A stretch of DNA of 64,000 nucleotides from Rouxiella silvae. GTDB taxonomy: Bacteria; Pseudomonadota; Gammaproteobacteria; Enterobacterales; Enterobacteriaceae. A program made the translations under genes and the position numbers. Under the pieces are notes generated by a model that saw nothing but the letters and a program-made list of their open reading frames with translations, had not been told where the DNA came from and did no database searches. Shown here piece by piece: positions 40,567-52,025 of this stretch (its first letter is position 1; each line of letters starts with the position of its first letter). The stretch lies in the NCBI RefSeq assembly GCF_002093625.1, contig NZ_MRWD01000001.1, positions 62,001-126,000 on the forward strand. The letters run 5' to 3'.

Positions 40567-42330
40567 ATGACGCAAACTTTTATCCCTGGCAAAGACGCGG
40601 CGCTGGAAGTCTCCATCTCCCGTTTTCAGCAAAAACTTACCGACCTCGGCTTTAATATCGAAGAGGCTTCGTGGCTGAATCCGGTCCCGCACGTCTGGTC
40701 TGTACATATCCGCGACCGCGACTGCCCGCTGTGCTTTACCAACGGCAAGGGAGCCAGTAAAAAAGCGGCATTGGCTTCGGCGCTGGGTGAATACTTCGAA
40801 CGCCTGTCGACAAACTACTTCTTTGCTGACTTCTATCTTGGCAAAGAGATCGCAGAAGGCGACTTCGTTCACTACCCGAATGAAAAGTGGTTTCCAATTC
40901 CTGCAGACAATAGCCTGCCAAAAGGCATTCTCGACGAACGGCTCCATGCGTTCTACGACGAAGAAAAAGAGCTGACCGGCAGCGAACTTATCGATTTGCA
41001 GTCTGGTAATGCCAGCCGCGGTATCTGCGCCCTGCCGTTTACCCGTCAGTCAGACCTTGAAACCGTTTATATTCCGATGAACATCATTGGTAACCTGTAC
41101 GTGTCTAACGGCATGTCGGCCGGTAACACTGCCAACGAAGCGCGCGTTCAAGGTCTTTCCGAAGTGTTTGAGCGTTACGTTAAAAACCGCATCATCGCCG
41201 AATCTATTAGCCTGCCTGAAATTCCTGCCGACGTGCTGGCTCGTTACCCTAGCGTGGTTGAAGCCATTGCCAAACTGGAAGAAGAAGGTTTCCCTATTCT
41301 TTCCTATGACGCATCATTAGGCGGCAACTATCCGGTAATTTGCGTGGTGTTGTTCAACCCAGCAAACGGTACCTGTTTCGCCTCTTTCGGCGCTCATCCT
41401 GACTTTGGCGTCGCACTTGAGCGTACCGTCACTGAACTGCTTCAGGGACGCAGCCTTAAAGATCTGGACGTGTTTACCGCGCCAACCTTTGACGATGAAG
41501 AAGTTGCCGAGCACGCAAACCTTGAAACTCACTTTATCGATTCCAGCGGCCTTATCTGTTGGGACCTGTTTAAGCAGGACGCAGACTTCGAGTTTGCTGA
41601 CTGGAGTTTCAGTGGCAGCACTGAGCAAGAGTTCGCCACGCTGATGGCCATCTTTGATAAAGAAGACGCTGAGGTTTACATCGCCGACTATGAGCACCTC
41701 GACGTTTACGCTTGCCGTATCATCGTACCGGGCATGTCTGATATTTATCCTGCTGAAGACCTATTGCTTGCCAACAACAGCATGGGCGCACATTTGCGTG
41801 ATCAGATCCTTGCACTTCCAGGCAGCGATTTCGCACCGGAAGAATATCTTGAAATGATAACTCAACTGGATGATGAAGGTCTGGATGACTTTACCCGTGT
41901 GCGTGAGTTACTGGGCATTGCTAGCGGCAAAGACAATGGTTGGTACACCCTGCGCGTGGGTGAGTTGAAATCCATGCTGGCACTCGCCGGTGGTGATATG
42001 GATCAGGCACTGACCTGGGCGGAATGGGCGCATGAGTTCAACGCATCAGTCTACAGCGATGAGCGCAATAACTATTACCGCTGCCTGCAAACGCTGCTGC
42101 AATTAGCGTTGGAGCCAGAGCGCGAAGCCTCTCAGTATTACAACGCCTTCGTTAAAATGTACGGCCAAGAAGCTGTTGAACGTGCTTCTGCCGCCATCAG
42201 CGGTGAGGAACGCTTCCACAGTCTGTTCGCCGTTGACCCTGAACTTAACGCGCTACCAGCCCATCAGGGACTGCTTGCTGCCTATGAGAAACTTCAGGTA
42301 GCCAAGCGTCGTTTCTGGTCAAAAGCGTAA
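40567..42330 (+). CDS. ycaO: YcaO, ribosomal protein S12 methylthiotransferase accessory factor
   Basis: A 587-residue founding-type YcaO protein. The N-terminal ATP-grasp-like YcaO domain contains NGKGASKKAALASALGEYFERLS and GMSAGNTANEARVQGLSEVFERYVKNRII, which carry the ATP/Mg-binding acidic residues. A C-terminal TPR-like region follows. In E. coli it assists RimO in beta-methylthiolation of S12 by an unclear mechanism. The start at 40567 matches MTQTFIPGKDAALE; the frame is open 21 codons further from a GTG. No biosynthetic precursor peptide or dehydrogenase is nearby, arguing against an azoline-natural-product role. Confidence 0.94.
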   Translation: MTQTFIPGKDAALEVSISRFQQKLTDLGFNIEEASWLNPVPHVWSVHIRDRDCPLCFTNGKGASKKAALASALGEYFERLSTNYFFADFYLGKEIAEGDFVHYPNEKWFPIPADNSLPKGILDERLHAFYDEEKELTGSELIDLQSGNASRGICALPFTRQSDLETVYIPMNIIGNLYVSNGMSAGNTANEARVQGLSEVFERYVKNRIIAESISLPEIPADVLARYPSVVEAIAKLEEEGFPILSYDASLGGNYPVICVVLFNPANGTCFASFGAHPDFGVALERTVTELLQGRSLKDLDVFTAPTFDDEEVAEHANLETHFIDSSGLICWDLFKQDADFEFADWSFSGSTEQEFATLMAIFDKEDAEVYIADYEHLDVYACRIIVPGMSDIYPAEDLLLANNSMGAHLRDQILALPGSDFAPEEYLEMITQLDDEGLDDFTRVRELLGIASGKDNGWYTLRVGELKSMLALAGGDMDQALTWAEWAHEFNASVYSDERNNYYRCLQTLLQLALEPEREASQYYNAFVKMYGQEAVERASAAISGEERFHSLFAVDPELNALPAHQGLLAAYEKLQVAKRRFWSKA

Positions 42331-42346
42331 GTAGCATCATTACATC

Positions 42347-42374
42347 AACCGGCGTGAAACCGCCGGTTTTTTTA
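42347..42374 (+). terminator. ycaO terminator
   Basis: The 8-bp stem AACCGGCG/CGCCGGTT is followed by TTTTTT. Confidence 0.92.
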
Positions 42375-42799
42375 CGACCAAAGTTTCATGTTCCATCCGC
42401 TGTTCCATTTCAAAATTAAAGCGGCCTATCTGGTTTGACTCTTCGACGAAACAAGCGTTAAATATCGCCAAACTGAAAGATACTGTGGCTATCTTCTGTT
42501 GGATTGATTTTTTTCTTGTAAAATAATGAGATGCAAATTGTATGCTGCAAAATTTCAATTCGACATTTTCGCTTATAAATCAACGCAACCATCTCATTTA
42601 ACCGTTTTTAGTTAAACTTTTTTTGTGAAAATTAAAAACATTTTTACCCATTAAAATCAGTAAATTAGCCCTATCCCACCCTTCTCATCTGCCTCAACTC
42701 GGCGATAGTCACGCCCAGTTATGATCCAAATCAATATCTCAACTACACTAGGTTGCTAATATTCGTCTTGCAGTACATAACCCTTAAGAGAGAGTTAAT
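42375..42799 (+). promoter_or_regulatory. focA upstream region with class II FNR-type promoter
   Basis: The 425 AT-rich bp contain no convincing ORF. ATGAT-CCAA-ATCAA (42721-42734) differs from the FNR consensus TTGAT-N4-ATCAA by one base. Its centre (42727.5) is 41.5 bp upstream of about 42769, and TAATAT (42757-42762) is in the exact -10 position for that start. This is the geometry of an FNR-activated class II promoter, as expected for focA-pflB. ArcA and further promoters known in E. coli were not resolved. Confidence 0.65.
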
Positions 42800-43657
42800 G
42801 TGAACGCTGACAACCCCTTCAATTTGTTATTACCTGCTGCCACGGCGAAAGTTGCCGAAGATGCAGGGGTGTATAAAGCCACCAAGCAACCTATAAAAAC
42901 CTTTTTCCTGGCGATTACCGCCGGTGTCTTTATCTCAATTGCCTTCGTTTTCTATATCACCTCGACCACAGGTACCGCCAGCATACCTTTTGGCCTGGCA
43001 AAACTAGTGGGGGGTATCTGTTTCTCACTGGGCCTGATGCTGGTCGTGGTATGTGGCGCAGATTTATTTACGTCAACCGTATTAACCGTCATTGCCAAGG
43101 CAAGCGGTCGCATCACCTGGTCCCAACTGGGCTTTAATTGGCTAAACGTTTACATCGGCAACCTGTTCGGTGCGCTTTTCTTTGTGGCCCTTATCTGGTT
43201 TGCAGGCATGCACATGACCGACAACGGTCTTTGGGGCTTAAACGTCCTGCAAACTGCCGATCATAAGATGCATCATACTTTTATCGAGGCAGTTTGCTTG
43301 GGCATTCTAGCCAATCTAATGGTCTGTCTGGCGGTATGGATGAGTTATTCCGGCCGCAGCCTGATGGACAAAATGTTCGCGATGATCCTCCCGGTCGCCA
43401 TGTTTGTCGCCAGCGGCTTCGAACACAGCATCGCCAATATGTTCATGATCCCCCTCGGTATAGTTATTAAAAATTTCGCGCCAGAAAGCTTCTGGCAGGC
43501 GGTAGGCAGTGCACCGGACAAATTTGCCGACCTAACTGTCTCCCACTTTATTATCGACAACCTGATCCCGGTGACGCTCGGCAATATCATCGGCGGTGGC
43601 TTACTGGTAGGCCTGACTTACTGGGTCATTTATCTGCGTGATGAGCAGCGTCATTAG
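42800..43657 (+). CDS. focA: Formate channel FocA
   Basis: A 285-residue pentameric FNT-family channel with six transmembrane helices, moving formate across the inner membrane. NPFNLLLPAATAKVAEDAGVYK is the N-terminal helix that contacts PflB in E. coli. The gating/proton histidine lies in ASGFEHSIANMF, and CGADLFTSTVL is the omega-loop region. It initiates at GTG, as in E. coli, after AGAGAG. It is followed by pflB after 97 bp. Confidence 0.96.
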   Translation: MNADNPFNLLLPAATAKVAEDAGVYKATKQPIKTFFLAITAGVFISIAFVFYITSTTGTASIPFGLAKLVGGICFSLGLMLVVVCGADLFTSTVLTVIAKASGRITWSQLGFNWLNVYIGNLFGALFFVALIWFAGMHMTDNGLWGLNVLQTADHKMHHTFIEAVCLGILANLMVCLAVWMSYSGRSLMDKMFAMILPVAMFVASGFEHSIANMFMIPLGIVIKNFAPESFWQAVGSAPDKFADLTVSHFIIDNLIPVTLGNIIGGGLLVGLTYWVIYLRDEQRH

Positions 43658-43754
43658 TCATTAACGATGCTTTTCGCAAAATCTTTAACTGTTATTCAAG
43701 TTATCCCGATAACGCAATTTTTTGAAAAAAATCAAATTAGAAGGTAGGTGCAAA

Positions 43755-46037
43755 ATGTCCAAGCTCAATGAAAAATTGACCACTGCATGGCAGGGTTTTA
43801 GCGCTGGTGACTGGCAGACTGAAGTCAACGTTCGTGACTTTATTCAGAAAAACTACGCCCCTTACGAGGGTGACGAGTCCTTCCTGGCCGGTGCAACAAA
43901 AGCGACGACCACCTTGTGGGACAGCGTGATGGAAGGCATCAAACAGGAAAACGCAACAAAAGCACCTGTTGATTTTGATACCGACCTCGCCTCAACCATC
44001 ACCTCGCACGACGCGGGTTATATCAACAAATCTTTAGAGACCATCGTAGGCCTACAGACTGATGCACCATTAAAACGTGCCATTATTCCTTTCGGCGGCA
44101 TTAAAATGGTTGAAGGCTCATGCAAAGTGTATGGCCGCGAACTCGACCCTCAGCTGAAAAAAGTCTTTACCGATTACCGCAAAACTCACAACCAGGGCGT
44201 TTTCGACGTCTACACCAAAGACATTCTTAACTGCCGTAAATCCGGCGTATTGACCGGTTTACCTGATGCCTACGGCCGTGGCCGCATTATCGGTGACTAT
44301 CGCCGCGTAGCGCTTTATGGCATTGATTTCCTGATGGCCGACAAATTTGCCCAGTTCCAGTCTTTGCAGTCAAAACTGGAGAACGGTGAAGACCTGCAAA
44401 TGACGATTCAGCTGCGCGAAGAAATTTCGGAACAGTACCGCGCGCTAGGCCAAATCAAAGAAATGGCGGCCAAGTACGGCTTCGATATTTCAGGTCCGGC
44501 AAGCAGTGCTCAGGAAGCGGTTCAGTGGACCTACTTCGGCTATTTGGCCGCTGTTAAATCTCAGAACGGCGCCGCCATGTCATTTGGTCGCGTATCTACC
44601 TTCCTTGACGTGTTTATCGAACGCGATATCAAAGCGGGTAAACTGTCTGAAGAACAGGCTCAGGAACTGATTGACCACCTGGTAATGAAACTGCGCATGG
44701 TGCGTTTCTTGCGTACTCCAGAATACGATGAACTGTTTTCCGGCGACCCAATTTGGGCAACTGAATCATTGGCAGGTATGGGCGTTGATGGCCGTACGCT
44801 GGTGACCAAAAACAGCTTCCGCTTCTTGAATACTCTTTACACCATGGGCCCTTCTCCAGAGCCGAACATGACCATTCTGTGGTCAGAAAAACTGCCGGTG
44901 AACTTCAAGAAGTATGCGGCCAAAGTTTCAATTGATACATCATCAATTCAGTATGAAAATGATGACCTGATGCGTCCGGACTTTGACAACGATGATTACG
45001 CCATTGCCTGCTGTGTAAGCCCAATGATTGTCGGCAAACAAATGCAGTTCTTCGGCGCGCGTGCCAACTTGGCGAAAACCATGCTGTACGCCATCAACGG
45101 CGGCGTTGATGAAAAAATGAAAATCCAGGTTGGCCCTAAAGAAGCGCCAATGATGGATGAAGTATTAGACTACGATAAAGTGATGGAACGTATGGATCAC
45201 TTTATGGATTGGCTGGCCAAGCAGTATGTGACCGCACTGAACTGTATTCACTTCATGCACGACAAATACAGCTATGAAGCCGCTCTGATGGCACTGCACG
45301 ACCGTGATGTTTATCGCACTATGGCCTGTGGTATCGCGGGACTGTCAGTAGCCGCCGACTCACTGTCAGCCATTAAATATGCCAAAGTAAGCACAATCCG
45401 TGATGAAGACGGCCTGGCTGTAGACTTCAAAATTGAAGGCGAATATCCACAGTTTGGTAATAACGACTCACGCGTTGATGACATCGCCTGCGACCTGGTA
45501 GAACGTTTCATGAAAAAAATTCAGAAACTGCCAACCTATCGTGACGCGGTGGCTACCCAATCAGTACTTACCATCACTTCAAACGTAGTGTACGGTAAGA
45601 AGACCGGTAACACGCCTGATGGCCGTCGTGCTGGTGCACCGTTTGGACCAGGTGCTAACCCTATGCACGGTCGTGACCAGAAAGGTGCCGTTGCCTCACT
45701 GACCTCCGTTGCCAAACTGCCGTTTGCCTACGCGAAAGACGGGATCTCTTATACCTTCTCTATCGTGCCAAACGCGCTGGGTAAAGATGATGACGTCCGT
45801 AAAGCCAACCTAGCGGGTCTGATGGACGGTTATTTCCATCACGAAGCATCTATCGAAGGCGGTCAGCACCTTAACGTCAACGTGATGAACCGCGAAATGT
45901 TGCTTGAAGCGATGGAAGATCCAGAAAAATTCCCGCAACTGACAATTCGTGTATCAGGCTATGCAGTGCGTTTTAACTCACTGACTAAAGAGCAGCAGCA
46001 GGACGTTATTACTCGTACCTTCACTAAAACGCTGTAA
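43755..46037 (+). CDS. pflB: Pyruvate formate-lyase
   Basis: A 760-residue glycyl-radical enzyme converting pyruvate and CoA to acetyl-CoA and formate in anaerobic growth. Catalytic cysteines are in IACCVSPM, and the radical glycine is in [10 protein letters not shown] about 26 residues from the C-terminus. Length is identical to E. coli. ATG at 43755 follows AAGGTAGGTG. An 11-codon in-frame extension upstream is not supported. It requires PflA, encoded just downstream. Confidence 0.98.
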   Translation: MSKLNEKLTTAWQGFSAGDWQTEVNVRDFIQKNYAPYEGDESFLAGATKATTTLWDSVMEGIKQENATKAPVDFDTDLASTITSHDAGYINKSLETIVGLQTDAPLKRAIIPFGGIKMVEGSCKVYGRELDPQLKKVFTDYRKTHNQGVFDVYTKDILNCRKSGVLTGLPDAYGRGRIIGDYRRVALYGIDFLMADKFAQFQSLQSKLENGEDLQMTIQLREEISEQYRALGQIKEMAAKYGFDISGPASSAQEAVQWTYFGYLAAVKSQNGAAMSFGRVSTFLDVFIERDIKAGKLSEEQAQELIDHLVMKLRMVRFLRTPEYDELFSGDPIWATESLAGMGVDGRTLVTKNSFRFLNTLYTMGPSPEPNMTILWSEKLPVNFKKYAAKVSIDTSSIQYENDDLMRPDFDNDDYAIACCVSPMIVGKQMQFFGARANLAKTMLYAINGGVDEKMKIQVGPKEAPMMDEVLDYDKVMERMDHFMDWLAKQYVTALNCIHFMHDKYSYEAALMALHDRDVYRTMACGIAGLSVAADSLSAIKYAKVSTIRDEDGLAVDFKIEGEYPQFGNNDSRVDDIACDLVERFMKKIQKLPTYRDAVATQSVLTITSNVVYGKKTGNTPDGRRAGAPFGPGANPMHGRDQKGAVASLTSVAKLPFAYAKDGISYTFSIVPNALGKDDDVRKANLAGLMDGYFHHEASIEGGQHLNVNVMNREMLLEAMEDPEKFPQLTIRVSGYAVRFNSLTKEQQQDVITRTFTKTL

Positions 46038-46066
46038 AAGTGATGAGCTTCCTGTAGTTGTTCATT

Positions 46067-46092
46067 AAGGCTCCACTTGTGTGGGGCCTTTT
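46067..46092 (+). terminator. Attenuator-like hairpin between pflB and pflA
   Basis: AAGGCTCCAC/GTGGGGCCTT (one G-T pair) with a TTGT loop is followed by TT then mixed bases. It probably reduces read-through, so that less activase than enzyme is made. Confidence 0.65.
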
Positions 46093-46112
46093 CACATTGG
46101 AGAACATCCGCA

Positions 46113-46853
46113 ATGTCTGTTCAAGGTCGCATTCACTCCTATGAATCCTGTGGCACCGTAGATGGCCCAGGTATCCGTTTTATCGTGTTTTTTCAGGGCT
46201 GCCTGATGCGTTGCATGTATTGCCACAACCGCGATACGTGGGATACGCATGGGGGTAAAGAAATAAACGTCGAAGATTTAATGAAAGAGGTGGTGAGCTA
46301 TCGCCACTTTATGAACGCTTCGGGTGGTGGCGTTACGGCTTCCGGCGGTGAAGCAATTTTGCAGGCCGAGTTCGTTCGCGACTGGTTCCAGGCGTGTCAA
46401 AAAGAAGGTATTAATACTTGCCTGGATACTAACGGCTTTGTACGACGTTACGACCCAGTGATTGATGAATTGATTGATGCAACAGATCTGGTGATGCTCG
46501 ACCTTAAGCAGATGAACGATGAAATACATCAAAAACTGGTGGGTGTTTCGAATCACCGTACGCTTGAGTTCGCTCAGTATCTTGCCAAACGTAATCAACG
46601 CACCTGGATCCGCTACGTGGTAGTGCCCGGCTGGTCAGATGATGACCAATCGACACACATGCTCGGTGAGTTCACCAAGGATATGGGCAATATAGAAAAA
46701 ATAGAACTCCTGCCCTACCATGAACTCGGTAAGCATAAATGGACTGCAATGGGAGAGAAATACGGCCTCGACGGTGTAAGCCCTCCGACCAAAGAAATCA
46801 TGGAAAGGGTCAAAGGGATACTGGAGAGCTACGGCCACAAAGTGATGTACTGA
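46113..46853 (+). CDS. pflA: Pyruvate formate-lyase-activating enzyme
   Basis: A 246-residue radical-SAM enzyme that installs the glycyl radical on PflB. Cys30, Cys34 and Cys37 (CLMRCMYC) ligate the 4Fe-4S cluster. [11 protein letters not shown] and the TCLDTNGF strand belong to the SAM-binding barrel. The start at 46113 gives [20 protein letters not shown] and the exact E. coli length. The upstream extension overlaps the hairpin and was rejected. Confidence 0.97.
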   Translation: MSVQGRIHSYESCGTVDGPGIRFIVFFQGCLMRCMYCHNRDTWDTHGGKEINVEDLMKEVVSYRHFMNASGGGVTASGGEAILQAEFVRDWFQACQKEGINTCLDTNGFVRRYDPVIDELIDATDLVMLDLKQMNDEIHQKLVGVSNHRTLEFAQYLAKRNQRTWIRYVVVPGWSDDDQSTHMLGEFTKDMGNIEKIELLPYHELGKHKWTAMGEKYGLDGVSPPTKEIMERVKGILESYGHKVMY

Positions 46854-46867
46854 TATTTTTCTTTTTT

Positions 46868-46896
46868 GAAGCCGCAGCTAGCCACGCTGCGGCTTC
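46868..46896. terminator. Hairpin between pflA and ycaD
   Basis: A perfect 10-bp stem GAAGCCGCAG/CTGCGGCTTC with a 9-base loop sits between the convergent genes. The adjoining T-runs are on the 5' side for the plus strand, and A-runs follow for both directions, so it is not a textbook terminator in either direction. Confidence 0.5.
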
Positions 46897-46909
46897 AGGA
46901 AAAACAGTA

Positions 46910-48055
46910 TTAAGCGGCAGCAACGGGGTTGTGGGTGTTCTCTGTCTTGCGCAGCAACATAATTAAATACACCAGCGCCACGGCGGCTATCATCACAAAG
47001 AGCACGCGGTCGGAATAGTTCTGCATCAGTATGGCGGTCATTGAAGGACCGGCAAGACTACCGATGGTATAACTCATCAACAGTGCCTGATTCATGGCGA
47101 CCAACTCATCCGGATTCACTTTTTCACAGGCCCAAGACATTGCCACTGGATAAAGCGTAAAGCCGGCACAGCCTAACACAAACAGTGCAGGCGCCATGGC
47201 ATAGCCACTCAGCATGGCAATACTACCGAGAATAACTACAAAAACCTGCACGCGCAGCACAGTCAATCGGCCATAGCGATCGGCCAGGCGCCCTACCGGC
47301 CATTGGCCGATTATTCCTGAACTGACAAGCAGCGCCATCCAGTAGCCAACATCGGCGTCGCTAAGGCCACGATGTGCCAAAAATAGCGGCATCAGTCCGT
47401 ATAATGACCCCAACACGATGCCTGAAATGACACACCCGTTAATGCCCAGTCGGGCACTGCGGCGTTTTAACATTGGCCAAACGCTGGTGTGGGGTTGTTC
47501 ACTGTCTTGGTTAGTGATGTGTGCAAACAGCAGTGGAAGCATGGCAATAACGATAATACCGGTCACCCAAGGAATGACGCTAAACAACTCGGTTGACACT
47601 TTTCCCAGCAGCAACTGACCAACAACGGTTCCGATATAATAAACAATCATATAGGCCGCAAGTAGTTGCCCACGATTTTTCACCGTACCACTACGCAGCA
47701 GAGCACTTTCGACAATCACCCAGATCAGTGCACAAGCAATACCGGCGATGAAACGCCAGCTAATCCAGCCAAAGAAGTTCATTGAAAGTGCAAGACCGGC
47801 TGTCGCAACAGCAAAAACAATGCATGAAAGCTGATAACTCAGGTTAAAACCTAGTTGCTTGATTAACCGACCCGCGATCAGAGTCCCCAATAAATTCCCG
47901 GCGTAATAAGAAGAACTAACAAGGCCAACTTTCCAGGTAGGAAGGGCTTCGTGCGTCAGCCAAAGAGGGACGAGCGTACTCAGTACCGCTATAGAAACGG
48001 TAAGCAACAAAAGACCACAGAGCAGCAACAGCACCGGGCGAGAATAAGCAGACAT
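46910..48055 (-). CDS. ycaD: MFS transporter YcaD
   Basis: A 381-residue major facilitator superfamily protein with about 12 transmembrane helices; the substrate is unknown. [15 protein letters not shown]-type motif A between helices (seen as [18 protein letters not shown]) and the N-terminal [22 protein letters not shown] are typical. The start at 48055 gives [19 protein letters not shown], aligned with E. coli YcaD (382). The frame extends 16 codons upstream. Convergent with pflA, as ycaD is in E. coli. Confidence 0.9.
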   Translation of the reverse strand: MSAYSRPVLLLLCGLLLLTVSIAVLSTLVPLWLTHEALPTWKVGLVSSSYYAGNLLGTLIAGRLIKQLGFNLSYQLSCIVFAVATAGLALSMNFFGWISWRFIAGIACALIWVIVESALLRSGTVKNRGQLLAAYMIVYYIGTVVGQLLLGKVSTELFSVIPWVTGIIVIAMLPLLFAHITNQDSEQPHTSVWPMLKRRSARLGINGCVISGIVLGSLYGLMPLFLAHRGLSDADVGYWMALLVSSGIIGQWPVGRLADRYGRLTVLRVQVFVVILGSIAMLSGYAMAPALFVLGCAGFTLYPVAMSWACEKVNPDELVAMNQALLMSYTIGSLAGPSMTAILMQNYSDRVLFVMIAAVALVYLIMLLRKTENTHNPVAAA

Positions 48056-48351
48056 AGAGATTGGGCGACCAGAAATACAATGAAATTGCGCGCATAATGC
48101 CATTGGTTAGTAAAAAGTCAATCTGGTGAAATCGACCTTGCGCACAATCTGCATTTCCATGATTTAAATAACTAATCAATAGCCAAGAGTAGAGATTGCA
48201 CACTTCAAAACAAAAATAAATATCACATTGATTAGTAAGTATTTTGTTTTGCAATCTAGAGAATCGTTTTATAAAAATTAACGCATCGTGTATGGGACGA
48301 TTAAAAAATATCGCCGATAAACAAAGGTTGTTAAACGTATGCTTTCAATCA
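48056..48351 (-). promoter_or_regulatory. ycaD upstream region
   Basis: No gene is visible in this AT-rich stretch between the ycaD start and the serS terminator. It presumably carries the ycaD promoter. No defined site was recognised. Confidence 0.35.
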
Positions 48352-48386
48352 ATAAAAAAGACCAATCGCATTAACGATTGGCCTTA
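48352..48386 (-). terminator. serS terminator
   Basis: AAGGCCAATCG/CGATTGGTCTT (minus strand, one mismatch or G-T pair) with a 6-base loop is followed by TTTTTTATT. Confidence 0.88.
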
Positions 48387-48421
48387 GATTTTTCACGTAA
48401 TTTAACCGTTTAAACGATTAA

Positions 48422-49735
<1,314 letters not shown>

Positions 49736-49819
49736 TTAAAAATATTTAGATGATGCATACCGCCTGAAACGGCAGCATGTCAAAGAGTTATCAGGGATAA
49801 CCTTACCGCAACAGCAAAT

Positions 49820-51163
49820 TTATCGGTAGCGTTTTGTCGGGCTATTTTGATCTTGTTCAGTTAACCACGCCATCTTTTCCCCGATTTTGCCTTCCATACC
49901 GCGTGCAGTCGGATAATAGTACTGCGTTTTGGCCATTTCAGGAGGGAAATAGTTCTCACCGGCGGCGTAGGCGTTGGGTTCGTCATGCGCGTAGCGGTAT
50001 TCTGCACCCAGCCCCATCTCTTTCATCAACTTGGTTGGCGCATTGCGTAAATGCTCTGGAACGTCATAGTCAGCCTGCTCTTTTGCATCGCGCATTGCGG
50101 CCTTGAAAGCCGTATAAACGGCGTTACTTTTGGGTGCACAGGCCAGATAAACAATAGCTTGTGCAATAGCTCTTTCGCCTTCGGCCGGCCCAACGCGGGT
50201 AAAACAATCCCAAGCGGCGATGGCTATCTGCATCGCACGCGGATCGGCATTGCCAACATCTTCCGAGGCAATGGCCAGAAGACGCCTTGCAACATAAAGC
50301 GGATCGCCACCGGCGGTGATAATGCGTGCATACCAATAGAGCGCAGCATCAGGGGCAGAGCCACGCACTGACTTGTGCAGGGCTGAAATCAGGTCGTAAT
50401 AGCGGTCGCCTTTATTGTCAAAGCGCGCACTGCGTTCACCAGAGATTTCATTCAACAGCTCTGTGGTGAGTACCCTGACGCCCTGTGCATCAACCTCGGC
50501 CATATCGGCCATCATTTCAATGCTGTTTAAGGCGCGGCGGGCATCGCCATTGACCAATTCGGCTAGCATACGGCGGGTTTGCGGAGAAATACGAATATTT
50601 TGCCCAGCATAGCCACGGTCGGCGTTGTTCATTGCCTGATCGATGACCTTTTCGATGTCATCCGCCGTCAACCCTTTCAGTAAATAAACGCGGGCACGCG
50701 AAAGTAGCGCCGAATTCAATTCAAATGAGGGGTTTTCAGTGGTCGCGCCGATAAAGGTAATGGTGCCATCTTCAATATGCGGCAGAAATGCGTCCTGCTG
50801 ACTTTTATTAAACCGATGCACCTCGTCGACAAACAAGATAGTCCGTCGACCGGCATTGCGATTCTGACGAGCGCGTTCAATCGCTTCACGGATCTCTTTA
50901 ATACCGGACGTAACCGCCGAAATACGTTCAACGTCAGCGTTGGCATAACGGCCAATCAGCTCAGCCAGCGTCGTTTTCCCCGTACCTGGCGGTCCCCACA
51001 GGATCATGGAGTGCAGCTGTCCCGCTTCAATAGCGCGTGGCAACGGCTTGCCAGGGGCCAGCAGGTGCTGCTGGCCAATATATTCAGCCAAGGTAACCGG
51101 CCGCATTCTTGCGGCCAGTGGCTGAAATTCATTATGGGAAAAATCGAGTGACAGATTACTCAC
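49820..51163 (-). CDS. rarA: Replication-associated recombination protein RarA
   Basis: A 447-residue AAA+ ATPase of the RarA/MgsA/WRNIP1 family acting at stalled replication forks. Walker A is GPPGTGKTT, Walker B is [16 protein letters not shown], sensor 1 is in [17 protein letters not shown], and the C-terminal tetramerisation domain includes [22 protein letters not shown]. Length is identical to E. coli. It starts 7 bp after the lolA stop, so the two are probably co-transcribed. Confidence 0.96.
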   Translation of the reverse strand: MSNLSLDFSHNEFQPLAARMRPVTLAEYIGQQHLLAPGKPLPRAIEAGQLHSMILWGPPGTGKTTLAELIGRYANADVERISAVTSGIKEIREAIERARQNRNAGRRTILFVDEVHRFNKSQQDAFLPHIEDGTITFIGATTENPSFELNSALLSRARVYLLKGLTADDIEKVIDQAMNNADRGYAGQNIRISPQTRRMLAELVNGDARRALNSIEMMADMAEVDAQGVRVLTTELLNEISGERSARFDNKGDRYYDLISALHKSVRGSAPDAALYWYARIITAGGDPLYVARRLLAIASEDVGNADPRAMQIAIAAWDCFTRVGPAEGERAIAQAIVYLACAPKSNAVYTAFKAAMRDAKEQADYDVPEHLRNAPTKLMKEMGLGAEYRYAHDEPNAYAAGENYFPPEMAKTQYYYPTARGMEGKIGEKMAWLTEQDQNSPTKRYR

Positions 51164-51170
51164 TAAGTCC

Positions 51171-51782
51171 TCACTGACGCTGATCGTCTACCGTCACACC
51201 CTGAGGTGGGGTGAATTTAAATTTGGAATCATCCACTGCGGCATTTTGCTCACCTTTTAACGCATAAGCACTGCGTTGACCATCTTGCTCAACGGCAGTA
51301 AAGCTTTTAATCGTGCCCGCAGGCGTCACAGTAATAGCAAATTGCTTAAGATTACCGGTGGCCGCTTTAGGGGTGAGGTTAAAATCATCCCCTTTTTGAG
51401 TGACATTGTATTTGGCCCAGTCGCTGCTGTCGTTACGCGTAATCAGCATGAACGGCGTGTTACCGGTGGCATTTTTCAGCCAAGTTGCCGTAACTTGTTC
51501 AACAAACGGATTGTAGAACCACAGCGTTTTACCATCAGAAACCAGAATGCTTTCATCCGGCGTGGTCATGTGCCAGTTAAACAGATTCGGACGTTTAACC
51601 CAAAGCTGCCCCTCACCCTGCTGAATGTTGGAACCATCATCACCGGTCACCGTTTGAGTAAAGCTGGCGTGAAAAGTATTCAGTTTACCAAGGCGGTTCT
51701 TTAAATCGCTGCTGGCATCGGCCAACACAGATCCTGAAATAAATGCGGTCAATAAACAGCTTACAGCGAGTAATTTTTTCAT
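51171..51782 (-). CDS. lolA: Periplasmic lipoprotein carrier LolA
   Basis: A 203-residue precursor. The signal peptide [21 protein letters not shown] is followed by mature [10 protein letters not shown]. It shuttles lipoproteins from LolCDE to Lol[23 protein letters not shown] and GNTPFMLI are conserved LolA segments. The start at 51782 reproduces the E. coli length; an 8-codon upstream extension would precede the signal peptide. It lies 243 bp downstream of ftsK, past a terminator, so it has its own promoter. Confidence 0.95.
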   Translation of the reverse strand: MKKLLAVSCLLTAFISGSVLADASSDLKNRLGKLNTFHASFTQTVTGDDGSNIQQGEGQLWVKRPNLFNWHMTTPDESILVSDGKTLWFYNPFVEQVTATWLKNATGNTPFMLITRNDSSDWAKYNVTQKGDDFNLTPKAATGNLKQFAITVTPAGTIKSFTAVEQDGQRSAYALKGEQNAAVDDSKFKFTPPQGVTVDDQRQ

Positions 51783-51988
51783 TGTTATTGCTACCTCAAA
51801 ATCCATTGCGAACAGACGACATCTCCCAACAATTGGGGGAATACCTGAGAAAACAACCCCAGGAACTAAACTTTAGCCGAAGCAACTTGCCCCGCGATAG
51901 CTCAATCGTCTGAGAATTATAGCTTTTACGATTCTTTGCATTCCTGACTGTCTGTGAGAAATTTCACTACGGGTGAAGCAAAATTGCC

Positions 51989-52012
51989 AAGGGCCGCATT
52001 TGCGGCCCTTTA
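51989..52012 (-). terminator. ftsK terminator
   Basis: The 10-bp stem AAGGGCCGCA/TGCGGCCCTT with a two-base loop lies 14 bp after the ftsK stop. The minus-strand T-tract is broken (TTGGCAATTTT), so termination may be partial. Confidence 0.7.
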
Positions 52013-52025
52013 TTACCCACCCAGA

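Noticed and set aside
40567-42330. ycaO as part of a thiazole/oxazole-modified peptide cluster
   Set aside because: The neighbours are serC and focA-pflBA. There is no precursor peptide, dehydrogenase or exporter. It matches the housekeeping YcaO linked to S12 modification.
42340-42558. 72-codon minus-strand frame upstream of focA
   Set aside because: It overlaps the ycaO terminator, has no ribosome site and no recognisable sequence, and lies in an AT-rich regulatory region.
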